Shown: positions 34,662-43,895, numbered from the stretch's first letter. The stretch: DNA of 64,000 nucleotides from Candidatus Gastranaerophilales bacterium (GCA_947630045.1 CANRGC010000002.1:62001-126000), one strand, 5' to 3'. Numbers and translations: made by a program. The notes: a model not told the origin generated them from the sequence alone.

Positions 34662-35519
34662 ATGTTAATAAATAGAATAACTTATAACCCAAATTTTAAT
34701 TATCCGAAGATAAATTTTTGCGGGCGGTTTTTTCGCCACAAGCCTTTAGATAAGGATGTTTTTGAGAAAAACACCAATATAAATCTTAGCCAAACAAGTG
34801 ATACAAATGTTCCTTTCGGAGTTGACCGAGAATTAAAAACAAAGACTGACATTAATCTCGACAATATTCCTCAAGTTTCGGGGCGCACCACAGACATTGC
34901 CCATGACACCGTAAAGGTTGCAAAATTAATGAAAGTAATGCTTGATTCAACTTACGGAAAGGGAAATTATACTTTTGTTTCAATAGGCACAAGCCCCGCA
35001 GGAGTCGGAAAGGCGCTTGAACTTATGGGCGAAGATGTAAGATATTTGCCGATTTCCAGCCTTGCATATATGGATAAATCCGATGTTATGAAATATGGTG
35101 ATATTGAAAAACACCCCGAATATAAAAACTTTTTACATTCAATCGGAATTTCAAAAAAAGAGATAAATAATGGCAAAAAAGATTTTGTTTTTTGTGATTA
35201 TACATTTAGCGGAAAAACTCTGAAAATTTTGGAAAATATGGCAAGAAAAGCCGGTTTAAGAGAAGATAAAGCCCATTTTATTTCCATGAACAATTCCCTC
35301 TTGGAGTTTTTTCAAAATGAGAGACAAAGAAAACCGTTAAATGAATATTTTGAAGAATATTGTCTTTCGCAGGTTATGGAAGATTATGCGGGAATACCCC
35401 ATGTTGATTACAATGAAACAAAAAATATCGACAGCATAATAAAAAAATGGGAAAAGTCAAAACTCGATAAAAAATTTGAACTTCTCTTGCAATATTTTAT
35501 TCACGATGACGAAATATAA
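34662..35519 (+). CDS. Phosphoribosyltransferase-like protein with F-x-G N-terminus
   Basis: A 285-residue soluble protein. The N-terminal 25 residues include 'INFCGRFF' (F-x-G motif). Residues 80-200 look like a type I phosphoribosyltransferase fold: 'TFVSIGTSPAGVGKALELMG' resembles the early PRTase loop, and 'FVFCDYTFSGKTLKIL' stands where the PRPP-binding loop ('VLVDDVIDTGKTL') is expected. The usual pair of acidic residues is reduced to one Asp, so activity is uncertain. It may belong with the PRTase-like proteins of lineage-specific gene clusters. Alone on its transcript. Confidence 0.5.
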   Translation: MLINRITYNPNFNYPKINFCGRFFRHKPLDKDVFEKNTNINLSQTSDTNVPFGVDRELKTKTDINLDNIPQVSGRTTDIAHDTVKVAKLMKVMLDSTYGKGNYTFVSIGTSPAGVGKALELMGEDVRYLPISSLAYMDKSDVMKYGDIEKHPEYKNFLHSIGISKKEINNGKKDFVFCDYTFSGKTLKILENMARKAGLREDKAHFISMNNSLLEFFQNERQRKPLNEYFEEYCLSQVMEDYAGIPHVDYNETKNIDSIIKKWEKSKLDKKFELLLQYFIHDDEI

Positions 35520-35591
35520 ACCAAATTAACAAAATAGCCCAAAATTTTATTATGTGATATGATTTAAAAAAGGTTTTCAGGGAAATTTTGT

Positions 35592-36518
35592 ATGCCAAGA
35601 AAAAAAGAAGTTGAGATAGTTTTAGATGTTGAAACCACGGGGCTTGATTATACTAAAGAAAAAATTATTGAATTTGCGGGAGTCAGGCTTGAAAACGGAA
35701 AAATTACAGACTGTTTTGAAACCCTTGTAAATCCGCACCAGAAAATAAGAAAATCTTCAATGGCAGTTCATGGAATTACTGATGAAATGCTCCAAAATGC
35801 GCCTGATGAAGAAGAAATCTTCCCCAAAATTTTTGAATTTATAGGCGAAAACCCGATTGTTGCCCATAATGCAATTTTTGATTACAGTTTTTTAAACAGA
35901 ACCTCAAAAAGGCTTTTTAATAAACCCTTTGAAAACAGATATATAGACAGCCAATTTATGTTTAAAGAGGTTTACCCCCATCTTGAGTCTTGCGGGCTTG
36001 ATCAGCTTATGAACATTTTTAATGTGGAGTTTTCGACACGCCACCGTGCAATGGCTGACGCCGAGGGGCTTGCAAAGGCTTATCCGAAACTTAAAAAAAT
36101 GTATTTTGAAAAGTATAACTGGCAATTAAGCCAAATTGAAAATGTTGAATATTTGTTTGAAAGATTTTTAAGGCTTCAATCAACAATCTCGATTTTACAA
36201 TCTGAAATTCAAGACTTGAAATCTATTTTCAGAATTTATTTTGAAAAAGGCGGGGCGCCAATTACGGCAAATTCAGGCGAAACAATGGCATATAACACAA
36301 AAAAATCTTTCGCATATGATTTTGAACAGGTAAAAGACGCCTTAAATGAAATCGGCGTGTTGGAAAAGGCGGTAAGACTAAATAATGTATTTATAGATAA
36401 GCTCGTTTTGTCTTCCACGGTGGATGATGAAATTAAAGACAGAATTAAATCCGCAAGGTGCGAGATTTCCGAAAACAAAGTGTTTAACGTTATTAAACCC
36501 GAATGCAAGAAAAATTAA
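35592..36518 (+). CDS. DnaQ/PolC-type 3'-5' exonuclease
   Basis: A 308-residue protein. Residues 8-175 are a DEDDh exonuclease: ExoI 'VLDVETTGL', ExoII 'IVAHNAIFDYSFL' and ExoIII 'RHRAMADAEGLAKAY', all with intact acidic residues and the His. 'VHGITDEML' is typical of the PolC/DnaQ type. The C-terminal 130 residues are helical and unlike DNA polymerase III epsilon. It could be a stand-alone repair exonuclease or the proofreading subunit; the C-terminal region does not decide. Confidence 0.85.
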   Translation: MPRKKEVEIVLDVETTGLDYTKEKIIEFAGVRLENGKITDCFETLVNPHQKIRKSSMAVHGITDEMLQNAPDEEEIFPKIFEFIGENPIVAHNAIFDYSFLNRTSKRLFNKPFENRYIDSQFMFKEVYPHLESCGLDQLMNIFNVEFSTRHRAMADAEGLAKAYPKLKKMYFEKYNWQLSQIENVEYLFERFLRLQSTISILQSEIQDLKSIFRIYFEKGGAPITANSGETMAYNTKKSFAYDFEQVKDALNEIGVLEKAVRLNNVFIDKLVLSSTVDDEIKDRIKSARCEISENKVFNVIKPECKKN

Positions 36519-36545
36519 TAAGTGTTTTATTAAATAATTTTTTTG

Positions 36546-36551
36546 TATAAT
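36546..36551 (+). promoter_or_regulatory. -10 box TATAAT of tRNA-Gly
   Basis: TATAAT ends 12 bp before the tRNA; no convincing -35. Confidence 0.5.
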
Positions 36552-36563
36552 ATTAGAATATCT

Positions 36564-36635
36564 GCGGGCGTAATTCAGTGGTAGAATGCAACCTTCCCAA
36601 GGTTGACGCCGAGGGTTCGAGTCCCTTCGCCCGCT
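36564..36635 (+). tRNA. tRNA-Gly (anticodon CCC)
   Basis: A 72-nt cloverleaf. The acceptor stem GCGGGCG pairs with CGCCCGC, the anticodon stem CAACC with GGTTG around loop TTCCCAA, and the T arm GAGGG-TTCGAGT-CCCTT is present. The anticodon CCC reads GGG codons. CCA is not encoded. Confidence 0.95.
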
Positions 36636-36706
36636 TTTAATTTTATATTTTAAAACGGCAACAAATCTGTTTTACGGGTTTTATTTTCATTGTAAAAGGA
36701 AATAAA

Positions 36707-37291
36707 ATGAAAATACATCCGATTTCATTCGGGCAAAAAACCCCATTAACAAAATGTCATATAAGGGACAATGTAAACAATAAATTTGTGCCCGCAACTT
36801 TTTATGAGATTGATTGCGGGTGTGAAAACGAAATTGATGAACTGAAAAAATCTATAGAAGGCTGGAGATTTAGCGGCGCAATTTTGCAAAATATGCAAAA
36901 AGAACACGATAAAGTTCAAAATTCAATCAATTTTAATAATAAGACATTTTATGAAATGGAAACCGACGACAAAGAAGTTGTGGGAATTTGTCAGATAAGA
37001 AAGTTTCCGCCCGAGTTAATTTTGGAATATATAGAAACGAAAGGTGATGAAAAATATAAATATGTCGGGCAAACGATGATGGCTTCCCTCGGCAATGTTG
37101 CACGCCATGAAAAATTAAAAAAAATTTATATACCGGTGCCCATATTAACCGCCAGAAGTTTTTATGTCGACAAATGCGGGTTTAAGCGTGCAAGCGGAAA
37201 CGGGCTTGCTATGAAGACAGGCGCTTCTTATAATATGCAAAAAAAGACTGAAGCCAAAGTTAATCACCCTATTATAGATTTAATGGGCTAA
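36707..37291 (+). CDS. GNAT-like protein with F-G N-terminus
   Basis: A 194-residue soluble protein starting 'MKIHPISFGQKTPLTKCHI'. The C-terminal part 'ARSFYVDKCGFKRA' resembles motif B of GNAT acetyltransferases (A-x-x-F-Y-x-K-x-G-F), and 'YVGQTMMASLGNVARHEKLKKIYI' could be the acetyl-CoA pyrophosphate region, though the usual Q/R-x-x-G-x-G/A is weak. It is paralogous at the N-terminus to the gene at 53656. A good ribosome binding site (AAAGGA) is present. Acetyl acceptor unknown. Confidence 0.5.
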   Translation: MKIHPISFGQKTPLTKCHIRDNVNNKFVPATFYEIDCGCENEIDELKKSIEGWRFSGAILQNMQKEHDKVQNSINFNNKTFYEMETDDKEVVGICQIRKFPPELILEYIETKGDEKYKYVGQTMMASLGNVARHEKLKKIYIPVPILTARSFYVDKCGFKRASGNGLAMKTGASYNMQKKTEAKVNHPIIDLMG

Positions 37292-37594
37292 AAGCAACAC
37301 AAACGAATGTTTTGGCTTTACTTTATATCCAAGAGATATAAAGGGTGATAAAAAAACTGTAAAATCTATAAATAAATTACTAAAATGTGCAAATCGAACT
37401 CAATTAGGTTTAATATACGATATTATAAGTAATATTCTTGATATTACAGCAATTAAATAATTACAAGATTAGCTAAAACATTTTTATTAGCAGAAAAGAA
37501 CCCATTTCACTTTCTGTTACAAAATAACAGGGCTAAGAATTACACTAAAAAAGAGCCTCAAATTGAAGCTCATTTTAAAAACTGGGGCTGGTAA
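37284..37594 (+). pseudogene. Decayed gene remnant with a frameshift, no start codon
   Basis: Two protein-like frames without start codons overlap at one end. The first (37284-37460) contains 'FGFTLYPRDIKGDKKTVKS' and 'CANRTQLGLIYDIISNILDI'; the second (37457-37594) contains 'TFLLAEKNPFHFLLQNNRA' and ends 'AHFKNWGW'. They read like parts of one gene broken by a one-base shift near 37457. I cannot name the family. They begin right after the GNAT-like gene. Confidence 0.4.
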
Positions 37595-37866
37595 TGTGTT
37601 ATTATTAGAACCCCTTAATATACTTTATCATATTGCAACATCAAACGAACATCAATACATAGAAGATTCTTTATTAAAATTTGTTGCATAGAAAAACGGC
37701 TTGCCCGAATTAACGAGCAAACCGAACAACATGAAAACAGTCAGCACTTATTCTTGAAATAAATGCTGTTCTTCCCCTCTCCTCTTTACCAAGCCTGCAA
37801 GAACTTTTTTATTAGCACCGAAAACAAAACTGCCTTTATATTTTTCTTCAGGAGTTTTAGCATTAG
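37595..37866. other. Non-coding or decayed stretch with short protein-like fragments
   Basis: No intact gene. One open fragment on the plus strand ends at 37691 ('LLLEPLNILYHIATSNEHQY' near its end). Another on the minus strand, stopping at 37748, reads 'KTPEEKYKGSFVFGANKKVL' and continues 'AGLVKRRGEEQHLF'; it has no start codon. An imperfect inverted repeat lies at 37697-37724. Best read as gene debris at the left end of a decayed mobile island. Confidence 0.4.
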
Positions 37867-38832
37867 CATTATAATAAATATATTTTATCTTTAGAAAAAT
37901 TATTGGCTAATGCAGAATATTCAGGAGAAAAAGAAAATAAAAAAAAGGATAAAAAGCCTTATGTTGCAAAATATCATTATTTTAAAACTAATGTAAAAAT
38001 AGGAAATAAAACATATCAGATTATTTTTGATACGGAAGAATATAATAATCCGCAGAGTGCGACTACATCAATTCCTGTAGTTTCAAAAGAACACCCTGCC
38101 GATAATAAAAAACTTCCGACAGCACAATACGTAAATCGTATCTTAAAACCTCTGTCGGAAGATACTAATAGTATAACAAATTCTGATAGCAATTTCAACC
38201 CTAAAACCGTACATCTTTACAATATAACTGAACTTAAACCTTCTAAAATTCATTATCAAACTGATAACAAAAAATCTGCGTTAGATTATAACTACATTAC
38301 AAATCAAGTAACAGGCGAAAAGATTAAAATTGAAATGAATGAAGATATTAAGGTCGATAAAATCGAACCGCAAGAAATATCTTCTGAATTGCCGTTTAAA
38401 GTTTCTCAAAAACCTTCTGATAATAAGAAAAGTTTAATTAAAAGTCTTGGTCTTGGCAAAGGCAAATTTATAAATGCAGTCAATAACAATACTGGCGAAA
38501 CGGCAAAAATAAATGATAAGACAATAGAAAAATCATTATCAAATATAAGTGTAAAAAGTGTATATTATAATGATTTTTGCAATATTGTTTTAAATGTAGA
38601 AAATTTATTTAAGAGTTCTCAAAAGATATTAAGTTATAACGATACAAAGAAAAATACAGACACAAAAATTGCAAGATACGCAAATATTGCACACATTAAC
38701 AATAAAGACTATTTACTTGAATTTGTTTTAAAAAATAATGGTGAAGTTAAATTATATTCAATAAATGTTTTAAACAATAGAAAACAGTATCGAGAAAACG
38801 CTTCGAGCAAAAACCTATGCTACAACCTTTGA
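37867..38832 (+). pseudogene. N-terminally truncated toxin-type protein (BECR-like nuclease domains), fragment
   Basis: Open from just after a stop at 37864 and without an ATG (first usable codon TTG 37903, no ribosome binding site), so the 5' part seems missing. The first domain 'LANAEYSGEKENKKKDKKPY' to 'HYFKTNVKIGNKTYQIIFD' and 'VHLYNITELKPSKIHY' resembles the barnase/EndoU/ColicinE5/RelE-like nucleases found at the ends of phage-borne polymorphic toxins. A second, similar segment starts at 'VKSVYYNDFCNIVLNVENLF' and runs through 'KDYLLEFVLKNNGEVKLYSI'. Family assignment is by pattern only. It runs into the next frame by an apparent one-base shift near 38780. Confidence 0.45.
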
Positions 38833-39629
38833 CAAATTATTTTGATGACGTGCTAAAAAATACACGTGTTAAAGCTATGCCTAAATGGATGTATGAAAAT
38901 AGCAAAAAATTAGGTTCATATCTTAATTTAACAAATACAATTTTTTTAAACATGGATAAGATTAAAAAATTTCCTAACGCAGAACAAAATTTTGTTAGGG
39001 TATTTTTACACGAATTAATTCATGCAAAGCAACATTATTTGCTGGATTATGCAAAGAAAAATCAAAATAATAAAAAATTATCGGAGGATGATAGAAAGTC
39101 TTTAAAAACATTCATAGAAGCCTTCAGAAAATCAAAAGAAGAGGAAAACGAATATACAAAATTTAGACAGAAATATTCAGAAGAAAAAATCAATAAATCA
39201 GTAAACTTGCAAAAAAAAGCATTTTTATTGCATAATAAATATGAGAATGCTTATTTGGAGGTTGACGCAGATAATGTTGCATTGGCTTTACAATCGTATA
39301 TCGGAAATGCGGATAGTGAAATTCTTCAAAGGTATTTGGATACTGTATTGGCGAGTGAAAGAATACCGCTTGCACCAAGAAACATTAGATATATTAAAGA
39401 AATCAGAGCATTTTTCAAAAGAAGAGAAGGAACGAATGGAAATATTCGACTTTCACGGTTGGTAAATACAAATATTCATTACCAATCAGATGAAAATTCT
39501 TTTGATAAAGAAACAGAAAAAAATATTGAAAATGCTCGCGGTTTTACATACGAACGCAAAAACTTTGACGGAACAACAAAAGATAATTTGATTGTTCTTT
39601 TAAAAGGCAAGGCAAAGACCGTCTTTTAA
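38780..39629 (+). pseudogene. HExxH metallopeptidase-like continuation of the toxin-type gene
   Basis: A separate frame (open from 38781; first ATG 38817, no ribosome binding site) in the -1 frame relative to the previous piece. It encodes 'VRVFLHELIHAKQHYLL' (His65-Glu66-x-x-His69 counting from the ATG) and a downstream acidic 'AYLEVDADNVAL' (Glu148), a gluzincin-like zinc site. The rest is helical. The joined reading across the A-run at 38781 would give one protein with nuclease-like and peptidase-like domains, as in large phage-encoded polyvalent proteins. A real single-base deletion is more likely than programmed slippage, because no canonical heptamer is present. Confidence 0.45.
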
Positions 39630-39912
39630 TGAAATTGGAAGAAGGTAATATTAGCACAAAATTTGTTTACAACAGAATTGACCAAATTTTAAAATTTTCA
39701 GAAAATTTGCCCGAGTTGTTTTTAAAAGGCATTCCCGAAGAAAAGAAATTAATCATAACAACAATGACAAAATCAATTAAATTTGACGGTGAAAATTTAA
39801 TTGTAAATCTCAAAGATACTTTCAAGGCATTACAAAATGTTAAGAAAACTGCCCAAAATACCCTTAGAAATGACAACCTTAGAACCCCTGAAAAGCCAAG
39901 TATAATAACAAA
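39629..39912 (+). pseudogene. C-terminal remnant of a large serine recombinase
   Basis: About 95 residues, with 'GIPEEKKLIITTMTKSIKFD' leading to 'GENLIVNLKDTFKALQNVKK' and 'NLRTPEKP', the usual end of large serine recombinases. The catalytic domain is absent. The frame continues to 40000 but there runs antisense through a terminator and tRNA-His, so that part is not protein. It marks an old integrated element whose edge lies at tRNA-His. Confidence 0.5.
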
Positions 39913-39937
39913 AAAAGACGTTTCAGAAACGTCTTTT
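39913..39937. terminator. Terminator of tRNA-His, bidirectional
   Basis: An 11-bp perfect stem AAAAGACGTTT/AAACGTCTTTT with a 3-base loop, A- and T-flanked, lying 5 bp after the minus-strand tRNA-His. Confidence 0.8.
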
Positions 39938-39942
39938 AAATA

Positions 39943-40019
39943 TGGGGCGGACAGTGGGATTCGAACCCACGCATATCGGAACCACAATCCGAGGCCTTAA
40001 CCGCTTGGCGATGCCCGCC
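39943..40019 (-). tRNA. tRNA-His (anticodon GTG)
   Basis: On the minus strand the acceptor GCGGGCA pairs with TGTCCGC, with the extra G(-1) of tRNA-His at 40019 opposite C73. The anticodon stem TCGGA/TCCGA encloses TTGTGGT. CCA is encoded at 39943-39945. The decayed mobile island lies directly beyond its 3' end. Confidence 0.95.
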
Positions 40020-40230
40020 ACAATCAATAAATTAAATTGTCACAAAAAAATATATCCAAAAAAAAGAATAATTTCAAGCGAAAAGTAAAAGTTACAAAAA
40101 ATAAGAAATAAATCTTCGCTTTTAAAAACATATAAAAATTGCGAGTTTTTAAAATTAAAAAACTTGTTATGCTATTTTTCCCCCTACATTCCTATTTTGC
40201 AATAGTTAAATTTTTTATTAAAATAACAGT

Positions 40231-40722
40231 ATGAAAAAAATCTTACTTTTATTTTTCATGCTTTTAACTTTTAACCTTTCATACGCAGAAACGCTCAAAG
40301 CTTCTGCAAGCTATGATGAACCGATGAAGGGCTTTTTTGGCACGTGGCATGTTACAAGCAAAATTGAGTCTTCAAATAATTACTCCATGTTTAATAAATT
40401 AAGTGTAGATATTTGGAACTTATCGGGGCATGGTAACGTCTTAATATTAGAAAACGGATTAACAGGCGCAAAATCAAGCATTCAGATAAACGGTTCATCC
40501 GACAACCTTGACGGTAAAAAACTAAAATTTGTAAGAGTCAAAGAATATAAAGAGGGCAATTACAAATACAGACACACGGAAAGCCCCGAGTTTATCCTTG
40601 AGGGGAACATTTTTAGGGGTTATGATACCTTTAAGGTTGAGAAATTTGACCTTGATAACAAGCTTGTTTCCACAAACATTGTTAAATACAAAGTTGTAGG
40701 TCAGAAGATAGCAGGAGATTAG
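40231..40722 (+). CDS. Exported protein of unknown function
   Basis: A 163-residue protein with a Sec signal peptide ('MKKILLLFFMLLTFNLSYA', cleavage after SYA). The mature domain is beta-rich with 'MKGFFGTWHVTSKIE' and 'DIWNLSGHGNVLILEN'. No family recognised; one-domain periplasmic or secreted protein is likely. It ends 3 nt before the trxB start, so the two may share a message. Confidence 0.7.
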   Translation: MKKILLLFFMLLTFNLSYAETLKASASYDEPMKGFFGTWHVTSKIESSNNYSMFNKLSVDIWNLSGHGNVLILENGLTGAKSSIQINGSSDNLDGKKLKFVRVKEYKEGNYKYRHTESPEFILEGNIFRGYDTFKVEKFDLDNKLVSTNIVKYKVVGQKIAGD

Positions 40723-40725
40723 AGT

Positions 40726-41685
40726 TTGGAAGAAAAACTTTTTGATTGTATTATACTGGGCGGCGGTCCGGCGGGCATGAGCGCTGCGCTTTACGCACAA
40801 AGAGGAAATTTAAAAACGGCAATTATAGATTCATCAGCCCTTGGGGGGCAGCCCGTCAATTATCTTGAAATTGAAAACTATCTCGGTTTTCCCTCAATAA
40901 AAGGCTTTGAGCTTTCAGACAAATTTGAAGAACATATAGATAAATTCAAAGTTGAAAAATTTACAAACGAAGAAATTCAATCTGTTGAGCTAAACGGCGA
41001 AATTAAAACCGTAACAACCCTAAACAAAATATTTAAGGCAAAAAGTGTTATAATCGCAACAGGCGCAAAGCCCCAAAAATTAAATATAAAGGGCGAAGAA
41101 GAATATAAAGGAAAAGGGGTCAGCTATTGTGCCGTTTGTGACGGAGCATTTTATAAAGATAAGATTGCGGTCGTTGTGGGCGGCGGAAACTCGGCGCTTG
41201 AAGAAGCTATTTATCTCACCCGATTTGCAAAAAAAGTTTTTATATTGCACAGGAGAGATGAATTCAGGGCAGACAGAATAATTCAGGCACGTGTTTTTTC
41301 AAATGAAAAAATTGAGTTTGTTTTTGACGCCGTTCCTGTTGAAATTTTGGGCGAAAACGGCAAAGTTACAAAGGTTCTTTGCAAAAACACAAAAACAAAT
41401 CAAACTTTCGAAATAATAACGGATGCAATTTTCCCCTATATCGGCTTTTTGCCAAATTCAAAGCTTTTTGCGGGCGAAATTTTAATGGATGAAAAGGGGT
41501 TTATTTTAACCGACGAAAAAATGAAAACAAACATCGATGGCGTTTTTGCTGCGGGTGATGTCAGAAAAACCCCTTTAAGACAGGTTATAACCGCTGTTTC
41601 AGACGGAGCAATCTCGGGTGTTTTTGCGGTAAAATATATTGAAGAAAAAGAAACCCTTATGAAAGAAAAGTCTATGAGGATATAA
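40726..41685 (+). CDS. trxB: Thioredoxin reductase, TTG start
   Basis: A 319-residue FAD/NADPH disulfide reductase. 'IILGGGPAGMSAALYA' binds FAD, 'CAVCDGAF' is the redox-active CxxC, 'VVVGGGNSALEEA' plus 'HRRDEFRA' bind NADPH, and 'GVFAAGDVR' is the second FAD motif. The start is TTG 40726 with GGAG 8 nt upstream; no ATG fits. It reduces thioredoxin, and thereby supports ribonucleotide reduction and redox defence. The dehydrogenase gene follows after 1 nt. Confidence 0.92.
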   Translation: MEEKLFDCIILGGGPAGMSAALYAQRGNLKTAIIDSSALGGQPVNYLEIENYLGFPSIKGFELSDKFEEHIDKFKVEKFTNEEIQSVELNGEIKTVTTLNKIFKAKSVIIATGAKPQKLNIKGEEEYKGKGVSYCAVCDGAFYKDKIAVVVGGGNSALEEAIYLTRFAKKVFILHRRDEFRADRIIQARVFSNEKIEFVFDAVPVEILGENGKVTKVLCKNTKTNQTFEIITDAIFPYIGFLPNSKLFAGEILMDEKGFILTDEKMKTNIDGVFAAGDVRKTPLRQVITAVSDGAISGVFAVKYIEEKETLMKEKSMRI

Positions 41686-41686
41686 A

Positions 41687-42646
41687 ATGAAAGCTATTGT
41701 TTATGATGAAGAACTAAAATTTGTAACCGATTATAAAAAACCTTCGATAAAACCCCATGAAGCCTTGATTAAACCTTTGCTTTTGGGAATTTGTAATACC
41801 GATGAAGAAATCACAAAAGGCTATATGGGCTATAAGGGTGTTTTGGGGCATGAATTTGTCGGGGTTGTTGAAGAATGCGATGACAAATCTTTCATGGGCA
41901 AAAGAGTGGTCGGGGAAATCAATCTCGGGTGCAAAAATTGTCCCGAATGTTCCGCAGGTCTTGAAAGACACTGTAAAAACCGCTCAACCCTCGGCATTTT
42001 TAAGAAAGACGGCTGTTTTTCGGAATATTTTACACTTCCTGTTTCAAATCTTCTTTTGGTTCCCGAAAATGTCGAAGATGAAACGGCTGTTTTTGTTGAG
42101 CCTCTTGCGGCAGCTTATGAAATTTTTGAACAAATTCAAATTAAGCCCAAAGATAAAGTTGCAATTTTAGGGGACGGAAAACTCGGACTTTGTGTTTCAA
42201 TGATATTCTCAGCCCTTAATGTTGATTACACCCATATCGGGAAACATTCAAAAAAGCTTTCAATTACAAAAAATTTGGGCGGAAAAATAAAATTTTTATC
42301 GGAAATAAATGAAAAAGATATTAAATCATACGATATTGTTGTCGAAGCAACAGGCTCGACAGGCGGGTTTGAAACCTCTTTATCTTTAGTAAAGCCGAGA
42401 GGAATTCTTGTTTTAAAATCAACCATAGCGGCAAAAGAGGGGTTAAACCTTGCTCAGGTTGTTATTGACGAAATAACGATTTTGGGCTCTCGCTGCGGAC
42501 AATTTGAACCTGTTTTAAGGCTTATGGAAAAGGGAAAAATTGATACAAAACCGCTTATAACAAAAGTTTTATCTTTTGATGAGGCGCTTTTGGGGTTTGA
42601 ATTAAACAGAAAAAAAGAAACAATAAAAATTCTTTTAAAACCTTAA
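41687..42646 (+). CDS. Zinc-dependent medium-chain alcohol dehydrogenase family protein
   Basis: A 319-residue protein with the MDR layout: catalytic zinc ligands in 'LLGICNTDEEI' and 'VLGHEFVG', a structural zinc loop 'CKNCPECSAGLERHC', and a Rossmann half with 'VAILGDGKLGL'. Related to threonine/sorbitol/glucose dehydrogenases; substrate unknown. Starts 1 nt after trxB with GAGG upstream, so they form an operon. Confidence 0.85.
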   Translation: MKAIVYDEELKFVTDYKKPSIKPHEALIKPLLLGICNTDEEITKGYMGYKGVLGHEFVGVVEECDDKSFMGKRVVGEINLGCKNCPECSAGLERHCKNRSTLGIFKKDGCFSEYFTLPVSNLLLVPENVEDETAVFVEPLAAAYEIFEQIQIKPKDKVAILGDGKLGLCVSMIFSALNVDYTHIGKHSKKLSITKNLGGKIKFLSEINEKDIKSYDIVVEATGSTGGFETSLSLVKPRGILVLKSTIAAKEGLNLAQVVIDEITILGSRCGQFEPVLRLMEKGKIDTKPLITKVLSFDEALLGFELNRKKETIKILLKP

Positions 42647-42664
42647 AACAAAATAATCTAAAAT

Positions 42665-43777
42665 CTACATGTTTGCGATTTTTTTCTGCAAAACGCTGTA
42701 TTTTTGATAGAAATCTTCGGGATTTTCTTTTGCCTGTTTAATTTCATCGCTCATATTAATAAAAATATCGGCTAACGACGGGTCAAATTGTGTGCCTTTA
42801 CACTTTGCAATTTCTTGCATTGCAACCTCGTGGCAAAGCGCATTTCTATATGAACGAGTGCTTGTCATGGCGTCATAAGTGTCTGCAATTGCCACTATTC
42901 TTGAAGCTAAGGGAATTTCTTCACCTTTAAGCCCGTCAGGATAACCTGTTCCGTCCCATTTTTCATGGTGTGCTTTAACCCAAAGGCTTAAATCGCCCAG
43001 CTGTTTTATATTTTGAACAAGTTTTTCCGAGCAAACAGGGTGTGTTTTCATTATTTCAAATTCTTCTTCGGTCAATTTCCCCGGTTTACACAAAACATTT
43101 TGAGGAATGGAAATTTTTCCTATATCGTGTAAAATTCCCGCAATTTCAACCCCTTCAAGAAATTTTTCATCATCGGGCTTAATTTTATTTGCAAGCATAA
43201 GAGAATATAGTGTTACTCTAATTGAATGTCCGTGTGTATAGGCGTCTTTGGCGTCAAGCGTTGCGGCAATTGACTTTATGGTTTTATGGAAAAGTTCCTG
43301 CAAGTCTTTTAACATTAAAGAGCGTGAACTTGAAAGGTTATATTTTTCAATTCCCGAAGCAACAATGGTTGAGAGTTCATTGGGGTCAAAGGGTTTGGTA
43401 ATGTATTGATAAAGGTTACAGGTGTTAACGGCTTCAGTTAAAATTTCAATATCGGTAAACCCTGTAAGCAAAATTTTAATTACATCGGGAGCAATTTCAT
43501 TTGCCCTTTTTAAAAACTCAGTTCCTTCCATAACGGGCATTTTATGGTCAGAAATTATAAGCGAAATTTTATCTAAATTTTGTTTTAAAACCTCAAGCCC
43601 TTCCAAACCTTGGCTTGCGGTTAAAATATTATATTTACCTCTCAAGGCACGTTTCAAAAGCTGTATGTTGTTAATTTCATCATCAACAAGCAGAATGGTG
43701 TTGGTCATCTTTTCGTTTGCAACATAGAAAAAGTTGTCCAGACCTTCAAATTGTAGATTTTTATCAATGCTTAACAT
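42665..43777 (-). CDS. Response regulator with HD-GYP c-di-GMP phosphodiesterase domain
   Basis: About 370 residues. A receiver domain comes first ('TILLVDDEINN', phospho-Asp in 'LIISDHKMP', 'KPFDP'), then HD-GYP from about 185: 'TLDAKDAYTHGHSIRV', 'GILHDIGKISIP', 'HHEKWDGTGYPDGLKG' and 'RIVAIADTYDAMTS', all complete. It should hydrolyse cyclic di-GMP when phosphorylated. The start is given as ATG 43777 (GAGG 4 nt upstream); TTG 43795 and ATG 43708 are alternatives, the last closest to the receiver domain. No histidine kinase is adjacent. Confidence 0.9.
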   Translation of the reverse strand: MLSIDKNLQFEGLDNFFYVANEKMTNTILLVDDEINNIQLLKRALRGKYNILTASQGLEGLEVLKQNLDKISLIISDHKMPVMEGTEFLKRANEIAPDVIKILLTGFTDIEILTEAVNTCNLYQYITKPFDPNELSTIVASGIEKYNLSSSRSLMLKDLQELFHKTIKSIAATLDAKDAYTHGHSIRVTLYSLMLANKIKPDDEKFLEGVEIAGILHDIGKISIPQNVLCKPGKLTEEEFEIMKTHPVCSEKLVQNIKQLGDLSLWVKAHHEKWDGTGYPDGLKGEEIPLASRIVAIADTYDAMTSTRSYRNALCHEVAMQEIAKCKGTQFDPSLADIFINMSDEIKQAKENPEDFYQKYSVLQKKIANM

Positions 43778-43895
43778 GCGCCCTCGATGTAACAATATAG
43801 AATATCGGAAAAAGAATAAAATTCTTTAGAGTAATAATGTTAATATATATTTTTTTTAACATTTAAGCAAGGATAATCATCTTTTTCCACTATAT

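Noticed and set aside
37697-37724. Imperfect inverted repeat CGGCTTGC...GCAAACCG as terminator or attachment site
   Set aside because: Several mismatches, no T run and no matching copy at the other end of the island.
38770-38800. Programmed -1 frameshifting between the two toxin-type parts
   Set aside because: Direction fits, but there is no X-XXY-YYZ heptamer or obvious stimulatory stem; surrounding decay makes a simple deletion more likely.
39913-40000. C-terminal continuation of the recombinase fragment through tRNA-His
   Set aside because: This part reads antisense through a terminator stem and a tRNA, so it is not a real protein end.
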